A stretch of DNA of 64,000 nt from Paenibacillus alginolyticus DSM 5050 = NBRC 15375 (GCF_000422905.1 NZ_AUGY01000008.1:1-64000), one strand, 5' to 3'. Positions 24,409 through 34,104 are shown, numbered from the stretch's first letter. Notes: a model not told the origin generated them from the letters alone. Made by a program: numbers and translations.

Positions 24409-25026
24409 TCACTGAGGGAATAAACCATGCCATAAGATGTCGATGATTTGTTTAGCTGCTTCACTTTCATGCGGGAACATTTTATTACCATCCCCATCAC
24501 GAGCGTGTCCCATCATGAGTAGGGAGGTATAAGCGCGAGCGATAACACGCGCATTGATCGGTCCAATCTCACCGGAATCGGCCGATTTGCGGAACTCCCC
24601 CTCAAGAGCGTCAAGAATGCCTTGCTCCGATTTTCGCATAGCTTTCATTTGTTCATCGGAGAGTGTAGCCTCCATTTTACGCATGAAAGAATGTAGGTCG
24701 AAATCAATTGCCTTCAGGTGCGCTTCTGTGATGTCCAATAGCCTGTCACGAAGGGAAGTCGGCTGACTTAAACGCATTAAAGTAACACGTTTTACATTAT
24801 CCATCAGTTGAATCATGGAGGCTGTCAGCAGGTCTGATTTGGAGGGATAATAATAATACAACGATGCTTTGGTAACCTGACATTCTTTGGCGATATCATC
24901 CATCGAAACAGACTCGTAGCCCTTGGATAGAAATAAAGGAATAGCTGTCTTTAGAATCTTCTGAGTAAGTGGGGGTTCCCCTTGTGAAGAGCGGGGTCTA
25001 CCAAGTGGTTTGTTTTTTTTGTCCAT
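24409..25026 (-). CDS. TetR/AcrR-family regulator
   Basis: The 205-residue protein has a basic start (KKNKPLGRPR) and a TetR helix-turn-helix (about 25-70: LFLSKGYESVSMDDIAKE...VTKASLYYYYPSKSDLL), then a helical ligand domain. I chose ATG 25026, eight bases after AGGAG; a GTG at 25035 overlaps the ribosome site. It is divergent from the MMPL transporter, and ACTGACCAGT in that promoter is the likely operator. The expected role is repression of the exporter until an inducer binds. Confidence 0.88.
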   Translation of the reverse strand: MDKKNKPLGRPRSSQGEPPLTQKILKTAIPLFLSKGYESVSMDDIAKECQVTKASLYYYYPSKSDLLTASMIQLMDNVKRVTLMRLSQPTSLRDRLLDITEAHLKAIDFDLHSFMRKMEATLSDEQMKAMRKSEQGILDALEGEFRKSADSGEIGPINARVIARAYTSLLMMGHARDGDGNKMFPHESEAAKQIIDILWHGLFPQ

Positions 25027-25064
25027 ACGTATCACTCCTGAAAAAAGAAAAATTAAAAAACTGC

Positions 25065-25094
25065 TTGATTAATTAACTGACCAGTATATATAAT
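25065..25094 (+). promoter_or_regulatory. MMPL promoter with operator in the spacer
   Basis: TTGATT (25065-25070) and TATAAT (25089-25094) are 18 bases apart. The spacer contains ACTGACCAGT (25076-25085), a dyad with two central bases, well placed for TetR-type repression. Confidence 0.7.
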
Positions 25095-25153
25095 TATTTC
25101 AGTGCCTTACAACTAATAAAGAGATTAAATCCCTTTAGAAAAGAGGTTAGGAT

Positions 25154-27385
25154 ATGCATGAGAATTATTTATTCAGTAAGCTAGGTGCGATTGTCGCAGG
25201 TCGTCGCAGTAAATGGATGACAGTAATGGTTTGGGTTTTACTAACTGGAATTTTATCTGTCTTCTTACCTAACGTCAATTCACAGGAAAATAATACAGCT
25301 AGACAGATTCCAAAGGATTCTTGGTCACTTCAAGCAAGTGAAATGATGCGAGAGCAATTCCCTAGCGTTGAAGGGATCCCCGCGTTAGTTGTTTGGTATC
25401 GAGCAGCAGGTTTAACAGATCAGGATCTTGCCGGTGTGCAGAAGATCACGAAGCAGTTAACGGATTCTCCTTTATCCGCGCAAAAGGGGCTCCCACCACT
25501 GCACCAACTGCCAGCACCATCACTAAAAGGAAATCTGTCCAAAGACGGCACCTTGCTTGTGCTTCCCATTTCTTTTGAAGAGGGGACAGGGACTGAGATT
25601 TTGCAAGAAGACTTGAAAAAGCTGCAAGAGTTAACCATCGCACAGATAGGCAGCGATCCTTTCACAGCTAAGGTTAGTGAAGAAGGACTGCATGCTCGAA
25701 TTACAGGCCCTGTGGGCATTCAAACGGATGCTACGGCTTTATTCAAGGGAGCGGACTTTGCCTTATTGCTTGCTACCGTACTCTTGGTTCTCATACTTCT
25801 ATTCGTGCTTTATCGTTCGCCCATTCTTGCTATTATCCCACTTGTTGGGGTGGGGTTTGCCTATGGGATCATTTCGCCCATTCTTGGTTTTCTTGCCAAA
25901 CAAGGCTGGATTACGGTAGACGCTCAGTCAATATCCATCATGACTGTTCTTCTATTCGGTGCTGGAACGGATTATTGCCTGTTCTTCGTGGCGAGATATC
26001 GTCAAGCTTTGATGGAAAAGAACGATAAATATGAAGCAATGCGCATATCCTTTGCTGGTTCCACTGGTGCTATTGGGATGAGTGGTTTAACGGTTATTGT
26101 CTCGCTATTAGGATTGTTATTTGCTAACTATGGTTCAAATCACCGCTTTGCTATTCCTTTCAGCGTTGCCATCTTGATTATGGCGATTGCTAGCTTAACA
26201 TTAGTTCCAGCGCTGCTCGCGATCATTGGTCGCGCCTCATTTATCCCATTTATTCCGCTGACGCCCGACATGCGTGAAGAGAAGGAAGCTCGCAAAGGTA
26301 AACGAATACGTGAGCAAAAGGCTGTCAGCACTATAAGCGTAGCTCTAGGTCGTATTGTAACTGAAAAACCAAAGAGCGTACTTGTTATCAGCTTAATAGT
26401 ACTCATTGCGCTTGCCGCTTTCGCATCTCAGATTAAGTTCACTTATAACATTTTGGAATCTTTCCCGTCCACGATGCCTTCTCGTGAAGGGTTTACACTA
26501 CTTTCGGAGCATGTATCGCCAGGGTCATTGGCTCCGTTGAAAGTCATTGTTAATTCAGAAGGAAAGGAAGCAGATATACAAGGGGCCCTTTCTAAGCTGC
26601 CTTATGTAGAATCTATTTCTAAGCCTGCACAAAGTAGTAAAGATGTGAAGTATAGAGCGTATGAGCTCATTTTCAAACAAGATCCGTATGCTCTGGATTC
26701 CATCGACCGTATACCGGAAATTCGCAGTATGGTCGAGCAGAAGCTAATGGAGGCAGGTGTTTCTGTACCGCAAGTGTGGATTGGCGGCGAAACTGCTACG
26801 CAATATGATACGAAAACGGTGGTAGAGCGAGATACACGAATTGTCATCCCCATTGTCATCACTGTTATTGCCATACTGCTGCTTATTTATTTACGATCCA
26901 TCGTTGCCATGGTCTATCTCATTGCAACTGTATTACTTTCTTATTTCTCCGCATTAGGAGCGGGATGGCTGATTCTGCATTACTTCATGGATACGTCGGC
27001 CATTCAGGGATTAATTCCGCTTTATGCGTTTGTTTTCCTCGTTGCCTTAGGAGAGGATTACAATATCTTCATGGTATCTAGCATATGGCAAGAGCGAAAT
27101 CGCTTAAAGCTGAAGGATGCGATACGCCTAGGCGTCAGCCAAACGAGCAGTGTCATCACCTCTGCGGGATTAATTCTCGCTGGAACATTCGCAGTTTTAG
27201 CCTCACTGCCCATTCAAGTGCTTGTCCAATTCGGTGTTATCTGTGCAATCGGCGTTATCCTAGACACATTTATAGTTAGGCCTTTCCTCGTACCTTCGAT
27301 TACGATGCTGCTTGGAGAGATGTCCTTCTGGCCGGGTAAAATCAAACAACAACCACAAGCCCAATATGAAAACAAACGCGCCTAA
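25154..27385 (+). CDS. MMPL/RND-family membrane transporter
   Basis: The 743-residue protein has the twofold RND plan: a first helix (about 20-40), a large extracytoplasmic domain (about 45-190), helices 2-6, a second extracytoplasmic domain (about 430-560) and six more helices. The Asp-Tyr motifs needed for proton transfer are visible in both halves: GAGTDYCLFFVARYR and ALGEDYNIFMVSSIW. Family members export lipids, siderophores or drugs; YdfJ of Bacillus is a near analogue. GAGG seven bases ahead supports ATG 25154. Control is by the divergent TetR gene. Substrate unknown. Confidence 0.9.
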   Translation: MHENYLFSKLGAIVAGRRSKWMTVMVWVLLTGILSVFLPNVNSQENNTARQIPKDSWSLQASEMMREQFPSVEGIPALVVWYRAAGLTDQDLAGVQKITKQLTDSPLSAQKGLPPLHQLPAPSLKGNLSKDGTLLVLPISFEEGTGTEILQEDLKKLQELTIAQIGSDPFTAKVSEEGLHARITGPVGIQTDATALFKGADFALLLATVLLVLILLFVLYRSPILAIIPLVGVGFAYGIISPILGFLAKQGWITVDAQSISIMTVLLFGAGTDYCLFFVARYRQALMEKNDKYEAMRISFAGSTGAIGMSGLTVIVSLLGLLFANYGSNHRFAIPFSVAILIMAIASLTLVPALLAIIGRASFIPFIPLTPDMREEKEARKGKRIREQKAVSTISVALGRIVTEKPKSVLVISLIVLIALAAFASQIKFTYNILESFPSTMPSREGFTLLSEHVSPGSLAPLKVIVNSEGKEADIQGALSKLPYVESISKPAQSSKDVKYRAYELIFKQDPYALDSIDRIPEIRSMVEQKLMEAGVSVPQVWIGGETATQYDTKTVVERDTRIVIPIVITVIAILLLIYLRSIVAMVYLIATVLLSYFSALGAGWLILHYFMDTSAIQGLIPLYAFVFLVALGEDYNIFMVSSIWQERNRLKLKDAIRLGVSQTSSVITSAGLILAGTFAVLASLPIQVLVQFGVICAIGVILDTFIVRPFLVPSITMLLGEMSFWPGKIKQQPQAQYENKRA

Positions 27386-27388
27386 ACA

Positions 27389-27420
27389 AAAGGAGCTGTC
27401 CGCGAATGCGGCAGCTCCTT
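27389..27420. terminator. Terminator between MMPL and nitroreductase genes
   Basis: AAGGAGCTGTCCGC pairs with GCGGCAGCTCCTT around GAAT. The stronger T-run is on the leftward side, so it mainly serves the nitroreductase gene. Confidence 0.8.
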
Positions 27421-27431
27421 ATTCAATCCTA

Positions 27432-28079
27432 TTAGTCAATAATTTGTAGAATATCATCGATTTCTTTGCGTGCGAGTTTGCCAGGACGATCCTTTGGATA
27501 ACCGAGAGCGATGACCATATTAATCTGACATTCTTCTGGAATGTCCAAATAAGCTCGAATCTGATCTTGAGCGAGCAGGACAGGACCCGTCATCGGACAG
27601 GTTGCCAAGCCTCTTGCATGCGCGGCGAGCATCAGGTTCTGTGAGGCTAAGCAGGAGCTCTTAATGCCTTCTTCGGCCCAAACGGTGTCTTCGACGAGCT
27701 GAATCGGATCAAAAATACGATCACGGAACTTCGATTCGTAAGGCGTTGCTAAGCAAATGATAAGTACGGGTGCATCGGAGAATGCGGTAGCATAGGGACC
27801 GAAGGACTTCACCAATAAGCGGGCTTCTCGCGAAAGGCCTTTTTCCTCGGCAACTGCCGCACGGAGATGGAGTTGGTCCCAGGTCAATTGTTCAATATGT
27901 TTAATTTTCTCTGTATTTCTTATCGCAATGAACTTCCATGTTTGGGAATTCGTATCGCTGGGTGCATATCTGGCGCAGTCGATAATTTCACGAATATCGT
28001 TGGTGGCAATTTCTTGCTCTGTAAAGTTTCGAACACTGCGGCGCTCGAGGACAATCGTCTTAAAATCTTCATAATTCAT
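27432..28079 (-). CDS. Nitroreductase-family protein
   Basis: The 215-residue protein shows the FMN-binding start ERRSVRNFTEQEI, the ARYAPSDTNSQTWKFIAI block, and the late CLASQNLMLAAHARGLATCPMTG and ALGYPKDRPGKLARK. These are typical of homodimeric NAD(P)H-dependent flavin reductases. Substrates range from nitroaromatics to quinones; none can be chosen here. It stands alone, leftward, with an upstream AGGTAG and ATG 28079. Confidence 0.88.
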   Translation of the reverse strand: MNYEDFKTIVLERRSVRNFTEQEIATNDIREIIDCARYAPSDTNSQTWKFIAIRNTEKIKHIEQLTWDQLHLRAAVAEEKGLSREARLLVKSFGPYATAFSDAPVLIICLATPYESKFRDRIFDPIQLVEDTVWAEEGIKSSCLASQNLMLAAHARGLATCPMTGPVLLAQDQIRAYLDIPEECQINMVIALGYPKDRPGKLARKEIDDILQIID

Positions 28080-28164
28080 AAAAAATAACTACCTGCCTTT
28101 GCTGCTTGAATTGTGCATATTTTGTTACTTGGTACTAAGACGTTATCTTATTATAAATCAGTTG

Positions 28165-29259
28165 CTATTGCAGCACAACCGTATCGCCTTCATTCAACCC
28201 TTTTAGTACTTCGGTTTTCTCAGGAGTTTCCAACCCAATCTCGATATCACGTCGTTCTACGCCTTGAGGAGTCTGCAGCATCACGTAATAAACTTCTTTC
28301 TCGTGCAGCACGGCTAACGTAGGTACGACAATGGTTTGTGGCTTTTTATCTGTTTCTATCGTTCCCGACAGGCTGAGACCGGCTATTAACTGCTCATTTG
28401 GTTCTAACGAAATAGTTACCTCGAATTGAGCTGAACTTGTGCCTTGGTCCGTGCCACTCTTGGCAAACTTGGATACTTTTTCAACCTTACCTTGAAGCTT
28501 CTTCTGTTTTAGCGCATCAACTTTTACTTGTACGAGCATATCTGGCTTAATACGAAACACATCAAATTCACCAACTGTGCAAACCAACTGTAATTTCGTC
28601 AAATCTACGATTTTGCCGATACGCACGCTTTCCTCAACAGACTTAGGAATTTTGGAGGAGTCTTCGAATAAGAAGATGCCATTCTCTGGCGCAACGAAGG
28701 AAGCCTGTTCCACTTTCTCTTGTTTCTTAGCCAATTGCAATTGAATGGATTGATCATTGACCGCATTTAACTGCTCTTGAATTTTACGTCCTTCTGACGC
28801 GGCAAAGCGCTGGCGGGCATCATCTTCACTAACAGCACCTGCAGCTACACTATCACCCCCAGGTCCAGCAGCTTTGAAATTAGCTAAGTCGGCTTCCAGC
28901 TTTTGTTTCTTCAAGTTAGATTGCAGAGCAGCAATTTCACTTCTTAGCGGTGTGGCATCAAGCTCAAACAATGGCTGTCCCTTTTTCACTTGTGCCCCGT
29001 CTGTTATGTGCCAAGCTTTTATTTCACCGCTGAAGGGTGCATATACGCGTGTCTCCTTCTCATAAGAAGATTTCCCTTTCACTTCAATGCTGTTAATTAG
29101 ATCTTCTTTTGTAACTTTGAATTGTAAAGCATTGAAGGCACCTGCGTCGGCATTTTTTGTTTTCATTTGGCTAGGATGGCTTGATATGTATAGAAAGCTG
29201 CTAATGCCACAGACAATGACTGCCGTTAGAATTAGCATCCATGTTTTCTTTTTCCTCAT
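28165..29259 (-). CDS. HlyD/MacA-like efflux adaptor
   Basis: The protein of about 364 residues starts with a basic segment and a signal anchor helix (WMLILTAVIVCGISSFLYI). The biotinyl-lipoyl-like halves flank a coiled coil (SEIAALQSNLKKQKLEADL to QEKVEQASF). A beta-barrel region and a C-terminal membrane-proximal domain follow. This is the adaptor architecture of MacA/YknX-type systems that work with ABC exporters. ATG 29259 has AGGAG ten bases ahead. It is the last of three genes with a MacB-like permease and ATPase, forming one operon. Confidence 0.88.
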   Translation of the reverse strand: MRKKKTWMLILTAVIVCGISSFLYISSHPSQMKTKNADAGAFNALQFKVTKEDLINSIEVKGKSSYEKETRVYAPFSGEIKAWHITDGAQVKKGQPLFELDATPLRSEIAALQSNLKKQKLEADLANFKAAGPGGDSVAAGAVSEDDARQRFAASEGRKIQEQLNAVNDQSIQLQLAKKQEKVEQASFVAPENGIFLFEDSSKIPKSVEESVRIGKIVDLTKLQLVCTVGEFDVFRIKPDMLVQVKVDALKQKKLQGKVEKVSKFAKSGTDQGTSSAQFEVTISLEPNEQLIAGLSLSGTIETDKKPQTIVVPTLAVLHEKEVYYVMLQTPQGVERRDIEIGLETPEKTEVLKGLNEGDTVVLQ

Positions 29260-29272
29260 GCTAAACAATCTC

Positions 29273-30625
29273 CTATTCTCGTTTAATTGCTGTTAGTGCA
29301 TCGGTTCGAGAAGCTTTAACTGCCGGGTATAAACCCGAAAGAACGCCCGTCATAATCGCAAAAAACATACCGACTGGAAGAATCCATAGGCTTATAAATA
29401 AGATTTCAACAGGATCCCCTCGGTTATTGGAACTAAATTTGATAATGATCAAATTAATTCCCCAAATGACCCAATAAGAGAGCAATATACCAACAAAACC
29501 ACCCAACATGCCCAGAAGCGAAGATTCCACGATAAACATATTGCGGATTTGTTTCAAATTTGCGCCAAGTACTTTCATGATTCCGATCTGTCTCCTGCGC
29601 TGATGAGTGGACATGGTCATCGCGACCACGATGGAAATGGAAGCTACGAAGAGAACAAAAAGTCCAACACCGGTGAGCAGCAATCTAACAATGGCGAACT
29701 CGCCTTTCATGCGATCTTCTTGATACAAATTAGTCTGCGTTGTGAGTTGTAGTTTTTTAATCATTTCATCTACTTGTTTTACATTCGTACTGTTATCTAC
29801 TTTGACTCTAATTTCTGAATACTGAACATGGCTATTTGTTGAGGACTTATTTTGGGCTTGTAGAATTTTGAGACCTGTTTCAGGGGATACATAAGCGGTT
29901 TTATTCCCTTGCAGCATGGATTCTGGCAATCCATCAGGCTTCTTCAGTACACCAATGACGCGAACTGTCACCTCATTTGGTTGGATGGTTTTCGTTCCTG
30001 ACTGGTTCCCCGGTTGATCTTGGTTATTATTCGATTTTAGCGAGATTTGCTTTTGATAGAGGGGGTAAGGAATAGCACCCATCTGACGGTAAGTTTCGGA
30101 CTGTTCCTTGCTAGGATTTTGCTGCATAAGTTTATTACGTACTTCCGCCGTCTTTATATCCAGAACGCCAAGCGTAGCCCCATAATTGAGAACGATATTA
30201 TTGATCTGATCACTAGCCCCACCCTGTTGGAACTTAGCGTCGAAGTCCTCTAAAGTACTCAACTCCGTAGCCTTGAGGTCTAGGTAGCTTTCTTTGCCGT
30301 CATCGACAGTGAATCTGAATTGTCCTAAATTTTGAAAACTAGCCACCGATTTAACATGAGGAAAAGTACGAATGAGATCGAGCTTACTTGTCGTAACTTT
30401 TGAAGGACTGCTAGGATCGCTGTTTGGGTCAACGATGGTGATTTCATCGGTTTTGAGATAGAAGCTCATTTGCTTCTGACTGTAGTGTTGAATCGATTCG
30501 CCAAAGCCAAGAGCAACCATAATGGAAGCCGAGCCAATGGCAATTCCGACCGTACAAAGCGCTGTCACAACCTTGCGTCGCTGCAGTTGGTCCCAGCCTA
30601 GACGAAGGTAATCCTTAAGTTTCAT
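29273..30625 (-). CDS. MacB-like ABC transporter permease (FtsX fold)
   Basis: The 450-residue protein has an N-terminal helix (VTALCTVGIAIGSASIMVALGFG), a large extracytoplasmic domain of about 280 residues, and three more helices near the end. This four-helix pattern with the final VKASRTDALTAIKRE is typical of MacB-type permeases. Its ATG overlaps the ATPase stop by four bases (ATGA). It probably works as a mechanotransmitter that moves peptides, lipids or antibiotics out of the membrane, together with the adaptor and ATPase. No substrate can be chosen. Confidence 0.88.
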   Translation of the reverse strand: MKLKDYLRLGWDQLQRRKVVTALCTVGIAIGSASIMVALGFGESIQHYSQKQMSFYLKTDEITIVDPNSDPSSPSKVTTSKLDLIRTFPHVKSVASFQNLGQFRFTVDDGKESYLDLKATELSTLEDFDAKFQQGGASDQINNIVLNYGATLGVLDIKTAEVRNKLMQQNPSKEQSETYRQMGAIPYPLYQKQISLKSNNNQDQPGNQSGTKTIQPNEVTVRVIGVLKKPDGLPESMLQGNKTAYVSPETGLKILQAQNKSSTNSHVQYSEIRVKVDNSTNVKQVDEMIKKLQLTTQTNLYQEDRMKGEFAIVRLLLTGVGLFVLFVASISIVVAMTMSTHQRRRQIGIMKVLGANLKQIRNMFIVESSLLGMLGGFVGILLSYWVIWGINLIIIKFSSNNRGDPVEILFISLWILPVGMFFAIMTGVLSGLYPAVKASRTDALTAIKRE

Positions 30626-31311
30626 CCAGCTTCACCTTCCTGCTCATTTCCTTCCAGTAAATAACCATCGCGAAGCTGCAAAATGCGCTGCGTTCTGCGT
30701 GCAACTTCATGCTCATGGGTAACAATAACGAACGTAATGCCATTCTGGTTCAAATCAATGAGTAGATCGATGATCTCTTTCTCCGTTTTCGTATCCAGAT
30801 TACCTGTTGGTTCATCGGCAAAGACGATAGCTGGATTCGTAATCAAGGATCGGGCAATACTGACGCGTTGTTGTTGTCCTCCAGATAACTGTGAAGGAAA
30901 CATATCAGATTTATCCATGATACCGACTTGCTGTAAAAGAGCCAACGCTCTTTGTTTACGTTCATGACTTGCGACACTTTGGAAGACAAGTGGCAGTTCC
31001 ACATTCTCGCGAACGGTTAAATGTGGTATTAATTCATAAGATTGGAAGATAAATCCGATATGAGTTCGCCGAAATTCCGCCAAGCGGTTTTCGCTCATTT
31101 TCTCTATGGCCTGTCCAGCGATTAAAATACTGCCACTGGTGGGCTTCATTAGGCCTGCCATTAAATTTAGCAGTGTTGATTTCCCAGAGCCTGAACTGCC
31201 GAGCAGAGCAACCATTTCTCCTTGCTCTACTCGGAAATTCAGTTCATGAAGAACGGGAGTTTCTTCTTGGCCTGTGCGGAAGCTGTGAGATAACCGTTCA
31301 ATGGCTAACAC
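30622..31311 (-). CDS. MacB/LolD-type ABC transporter ATP-binding protein
   Basis: The 229-residue ATPase shows Walker A GSSGSGKSTLL, the Q-loop FIFQSYEL, signature LSGGQQQRVSIARSL, Walker B IVFADEPTGNLD and the H-loop VTHEHE. The GNLDTKTEKEI run is characteristic of the LolD/MacB subfamily. Start GTG 31311 has AAGGA eight bases ahead. It is the first gene of the exporter operon. A separate MFS gene lies 25 bases upstream, so the operon may begin there. Confidence 0.92.
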   Translation of the reverse strand: MLAIERLSHSFRTGQEETPVLHELNFRVEQGEMVALLGSSGSGKSTLLNLMAGLMKPTSGSILIAGQAIEKMSENRLAEFRRTHIGFIFQSYELIPHLTVRENVELPLVFQSVASHERKQRALALLQQVGIMDKSDMFPSQLSGGQQQRVSIARSLITNPAIVFADEPTGNLDTKTEKEIIDLLIDLNQNGITFVIVTHEHEVARRTQRILQLRDGYLLEGNEQEGEAG

Positions 31312-31336
31312 GTGATCAATCCTTTCAATTTAAAAC

Positions 31337-32521
31337 TTAGCGGCCACTTGGCATACTTTCACCTTCATCGCTTTGAAAAATATGAGTGCCCAGAAACCCA
31401 ATAGCCGCGACGATCGATAAGCAAGCTGCAATGATATAGACTGTGCTTCCACCAGCTAAATCAAAAATCCAACCGCCCAGCGTGCCGCTAATTAGTCCTG
31501 CAATACTTGACCATGCCACAGCGAAGATGGCTTGCCCGGAAGAGCGATATTCATCAGGAATAATTTGGCTAATATAGCGATTAGCCGTGAATAAGAAGAT
31601 ACCGAATGTTAAACTGTGTAACAATTGAACCCCAATGACCCAAGCAGGATCTTGAATAGAACCCATAATGAAGAAACGAACGGCATATATGATTCCGGCG
31701 AAGGCAAGCAGGGGTAATTCTTTGAACCTATGTCCATGTTTGCTTAGAAAGAAAAACACCGGAATTTCACTCAGTGCCGAGGTCATCCAAGCATAGCCAA
31801 TCAGGGAATCAGATGCCCCAAGTTGGCGCATGTACAAGGCTAGGAATCCATCGTTGAAACGATGTGAAACGGACATAATAATAATTAATACTAAGAACCA
31901 GACGAACTTCTTGGAACGAATGATATCGAGCATGCCTCCGAAGGCCATTTTCTTGCCACCTTGGCGCGCATCTTTTAGCAAAAAGATAATGACTAACGTG
32001 CAGCTGATGGTCAGCAGGCATAGTACTGGCGTTAGCCCTGTGCCGTAGTATCTAAGAATTAACCCAAAACCTCCGGCAGATACAGCGAAACCGATGGACC
32101 CCCAGACGCGGAAAGAGGCGTAGCTTTTACCGCTATCTCGAATACTTAGCATTAACTGGCTGTCATTCAATGAATTTACGGGCTGCTGGAAGAAGAAAAA
32201 CATCGCTAAACATATGTATAGCAAGGAGAACCAGCCTGCGGTAAATACCAAGATGGCAGTGATCAGCTGCCCAATAATCAGGATGATCATGATTTTCTTT
32301 ATCGTTTGGAAGCGATCACTAAGAAATCCCCACAGCAAGTTGGTTGCTATCCCAATCAGTGGCCCAATGGCATACAGCAAACCGATTTGAAGCTTGGAAT
32401 ATCCTTTGTAATCAAAGTAAAGCGGGAAAAAAGTAACAACAATCCCCATCGTCATAAAAAAGGAAAACGTGAACAATTTGAGTAGGTGGTCTTGTGGCTT
32501 TGTAGATATAGACGTTTTCAT
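31337..32521 (-). CDS. MFS transporter (HcaT/PPP-like)
   Basis: The 394-residue protein has 12 helices. Its first half shows YKGYSKLQIGLLYAIGPLIGIATNLLWGFLSDRFQTIKK, split by the loop, which is the signature of the phenylpropionate-permease-like MFS group. A second similar protein is at 41207-42361; the two share the starting motif, the SIGFAVS/SIGFSGV segment and the late GSTVYI/GASMYV motif. Substrate unknown. The start is a plain ATG with GAGTGA upstream. It is only 25 bases from the ABC exporter operon. Confidence 0.85.
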   Translation of the reverse strand: MKTSISTKPQDHLLKLFTFSFFMTMGIVVTFFPLYFDYKGYSKLQIGLLYAIGPLIGIATNLLWGFLSDRFQTIKKIMIILIIGQLITAILVFTAGWFSLLYICLAMFFFFQQPVNSLNDSQLMLSIRDSGKSYASFRVWGSIGFAVSAGGFGLILRYYGTGLTPVLCLLTISCTLVIIFLLKDARQGGKKMAFGGMLDIIRSKKFVWFLVLIIIMSVSHRFNDGFLALYMRQLGASDSLIGYAWMTSALSEIPVFFFLSKHGHRFKELPLLAFAGIIYAVRFFIMGSIQDPAWVIGVQLLHSLTFGIFLFTANRYISQIIPDEYRSSGQAIFAVAWSSIAGLISGTLGGWIFDLAGGSTVYIIAACLSIVAAIGFLGTHIFQSDEGESMPSGR

Positions 32522-32543
32522 AAGTAGTTATCACTCGATTTCT

Positions 32544-33878
32544 TTACAAATTTTCTGTAGAAAAATTCGTTTGCCCGCTTTCGGACGTTCGTTTGAGTAC
32601 AAAGAGCACGACTAGAAGCTCTGCCAGCATACCAACCGATTGCGCGAGAGCACCGATCAAGCCATTCCAACCGGGTGCATTGGCTATGACGATGAATAAG
32701 GTTAACACAGTAACGATAGCATTCGCAGTTTGAGAGAAAACCATGATTTTCGTTTGGCCTCTCAGCATAATAATGCCGTTCATGTAATCAAGCCACGGGA
32801 ATACAATTGTCATGATCATAAATATACGCATGGCTAGTAAGCTTGCATGCATCAGTTCGGAATTAACACCCATGACATGTGTCATAAACCAAGGTCCGAG
32901 AGCTGTATAGGCAAGAATTGCGATTAATGCTCCTGGTATAAAGCTAAGAAGGATTACGAAACGTACGACACTTCTGGCATCTTTGCGATAGAAATTCAAA
33001 ACAATTTGATGAATATAAGAGAAGAAGCTCAAAACCAATTGCGTCAAGGAACCGGCAATCGCATAAGAAGAGATCGCTAAATGAATATGCGTTGTTTTGC
33101 CTAATATGGCATTTATGGCTGGTCCAATGATGACGGCAATGATCGAAGAATACAGAAGGGGCTTATAGAAGCTGAAAATTTGTTGTTTGGTTTCAATCGG
33201 ATGATTAGGGGCCTTTTCTGGTATGATGGTTCGAAGTAAGTTAGTTCCTTCCCATACAGCAACCATAGCTTCAATAATCATTCCCACTAAGAAAATAATG
33301 GCGCCAACACGGCCGCTAGAAACTTGATCTGTCGTAATAAAATATAACGATAACAAATACATGGCGATGATTCGCACACACATACCAATGGTCAACCATT
33401 TGGTCCTCATATTAAAAATAATGATACCGTGAAATAAGCACCGCAGTCCTGAGAAAATGCTCACGTACATCAAGATGCGATAAACACTAAGTGTAGTGTC
33501 TAACAGCTCACGTTCAACTCCAAAAAAATAAAGAAATACCCATTCCCCAACAGGTGTATAACATATAATGAGACCAATTAGGATGATACACGCGAATACA
33601 TATGTACTAACTGCTGCCATGGCTCGAAATGAGATGCGATCTCTTACAAGTGCTGAGCATGCTTGCCGCAGCAAAACAACGGGTCTTTCGGTTAGTCCAA
33701 GTAAGCTTAAAGGCAGTGCATAGCTGGCAATGACCACTTCCGAATTATCGGCTCTGGCCAAGGTGCTGTTGATAATAACATGCGAGAGGGTAACTAGTGT
33801 TGCGGAAAGGCCGAGGGGGAGGAAAAAGGAGATAAGCTGTTTCCATGTGATGTTTTCTTTGATTGTCTTAGCGGTCAT
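32544..33878 (-). CDS. MatE-like/MOP-superfamily membrane transporter
   Basis: The 444-residue protein has about 12 helices in two similar halves and no extracytoplasmic domain. The early LISFFLPLGLSATLVTLSHVI and the repeated GLTERPVVLLRQACSALVRD resemble multidrug/MATE-like and ANK-like flippases seen in Paenibacillus. It could export a metabolite or flip a lipid-linked compound. AAGGAG lies ten bases from ATG 33878. Two palindromes lie directly upstream (33897-33939) and probably control it. Confidence in the superfamily is good; the subgroup is uncertain. Confidence 0.7.
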   Translation of the reverse strand: MTAKTIKENITWKQLISFFLPLGLSATLVTLSHVIINSTLARADNSEVVIASYALPLSLLGLTERPVVLLRQACSALVRDRISFRAMAAVSTYVFACIILIGLIICYTPVGEWVFLYFFGVERELLDTTLSVYRILMYVSIFSGLRCLFHGIIIFNMRTKWLTIGMCVRIIAMYLLSLYFITTDQVSSGRVGAIIFLVGMIIEAMVAVWEGTNLLRTIIPEKAPNHPIETKQQIFSFYKPLLYSSIIAVIIGPAINAILGKTTHIHLAISSYAIAGSLTQLVLSFFSYIHQIVLNFYRKDARSVVRFVILLSFIPGALIAILAYTALGPWFMTHVMGVNSELMHASLLAMRIFMIMTIVFPWLDYMNGIIMLRGQTKIMVFSQTANAIVTVLTLFIVIANAPGWNGLIGALAQSVGMLAELLVVLFVLKRTSESGQTNFSTENL

Positions 33879-33896
33879 CCAAATCGCACTCCTTAG

Positions 33897-33939
33897 AGTT
33901 TTGCTCGAGCAAAACTAGCTTCGTAAGAGGAACTCTTAC
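33897..33939 (-). promoter_or_regulatory. Two palindromes in the leader of the MatE-like gene
   Basis: AGTTTTGCTCGAGCAAAACT (33897-33916) is a perfect 20-bp palindrome. GTAAGAG-N3-CTCTTAC (33923-33939) is a second dyad six bases away. Both are just upstream of the ribosome site at about 33889-33894. They may be operator sites, or the first may be an RNA hairpin next to the ribosome site. No T-run follows, so it is not a simple terminator. Confidence 0.6.
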
Positions 33940-34104
33940 TAAATATTCCCTTTTAAAAACGTTATTTAAGTATACCAGAAAATGAAATCAGGTTGACATA
34001 CAATTTTAACTGGAAACCCAAGGTTTGAAGTGATACATTTAAAGGTAGAATGTTTCTTGAACAAGTCGCAGCATGTTTTTACTGCAAGGAGGTTTAACAG
34101 AAGA

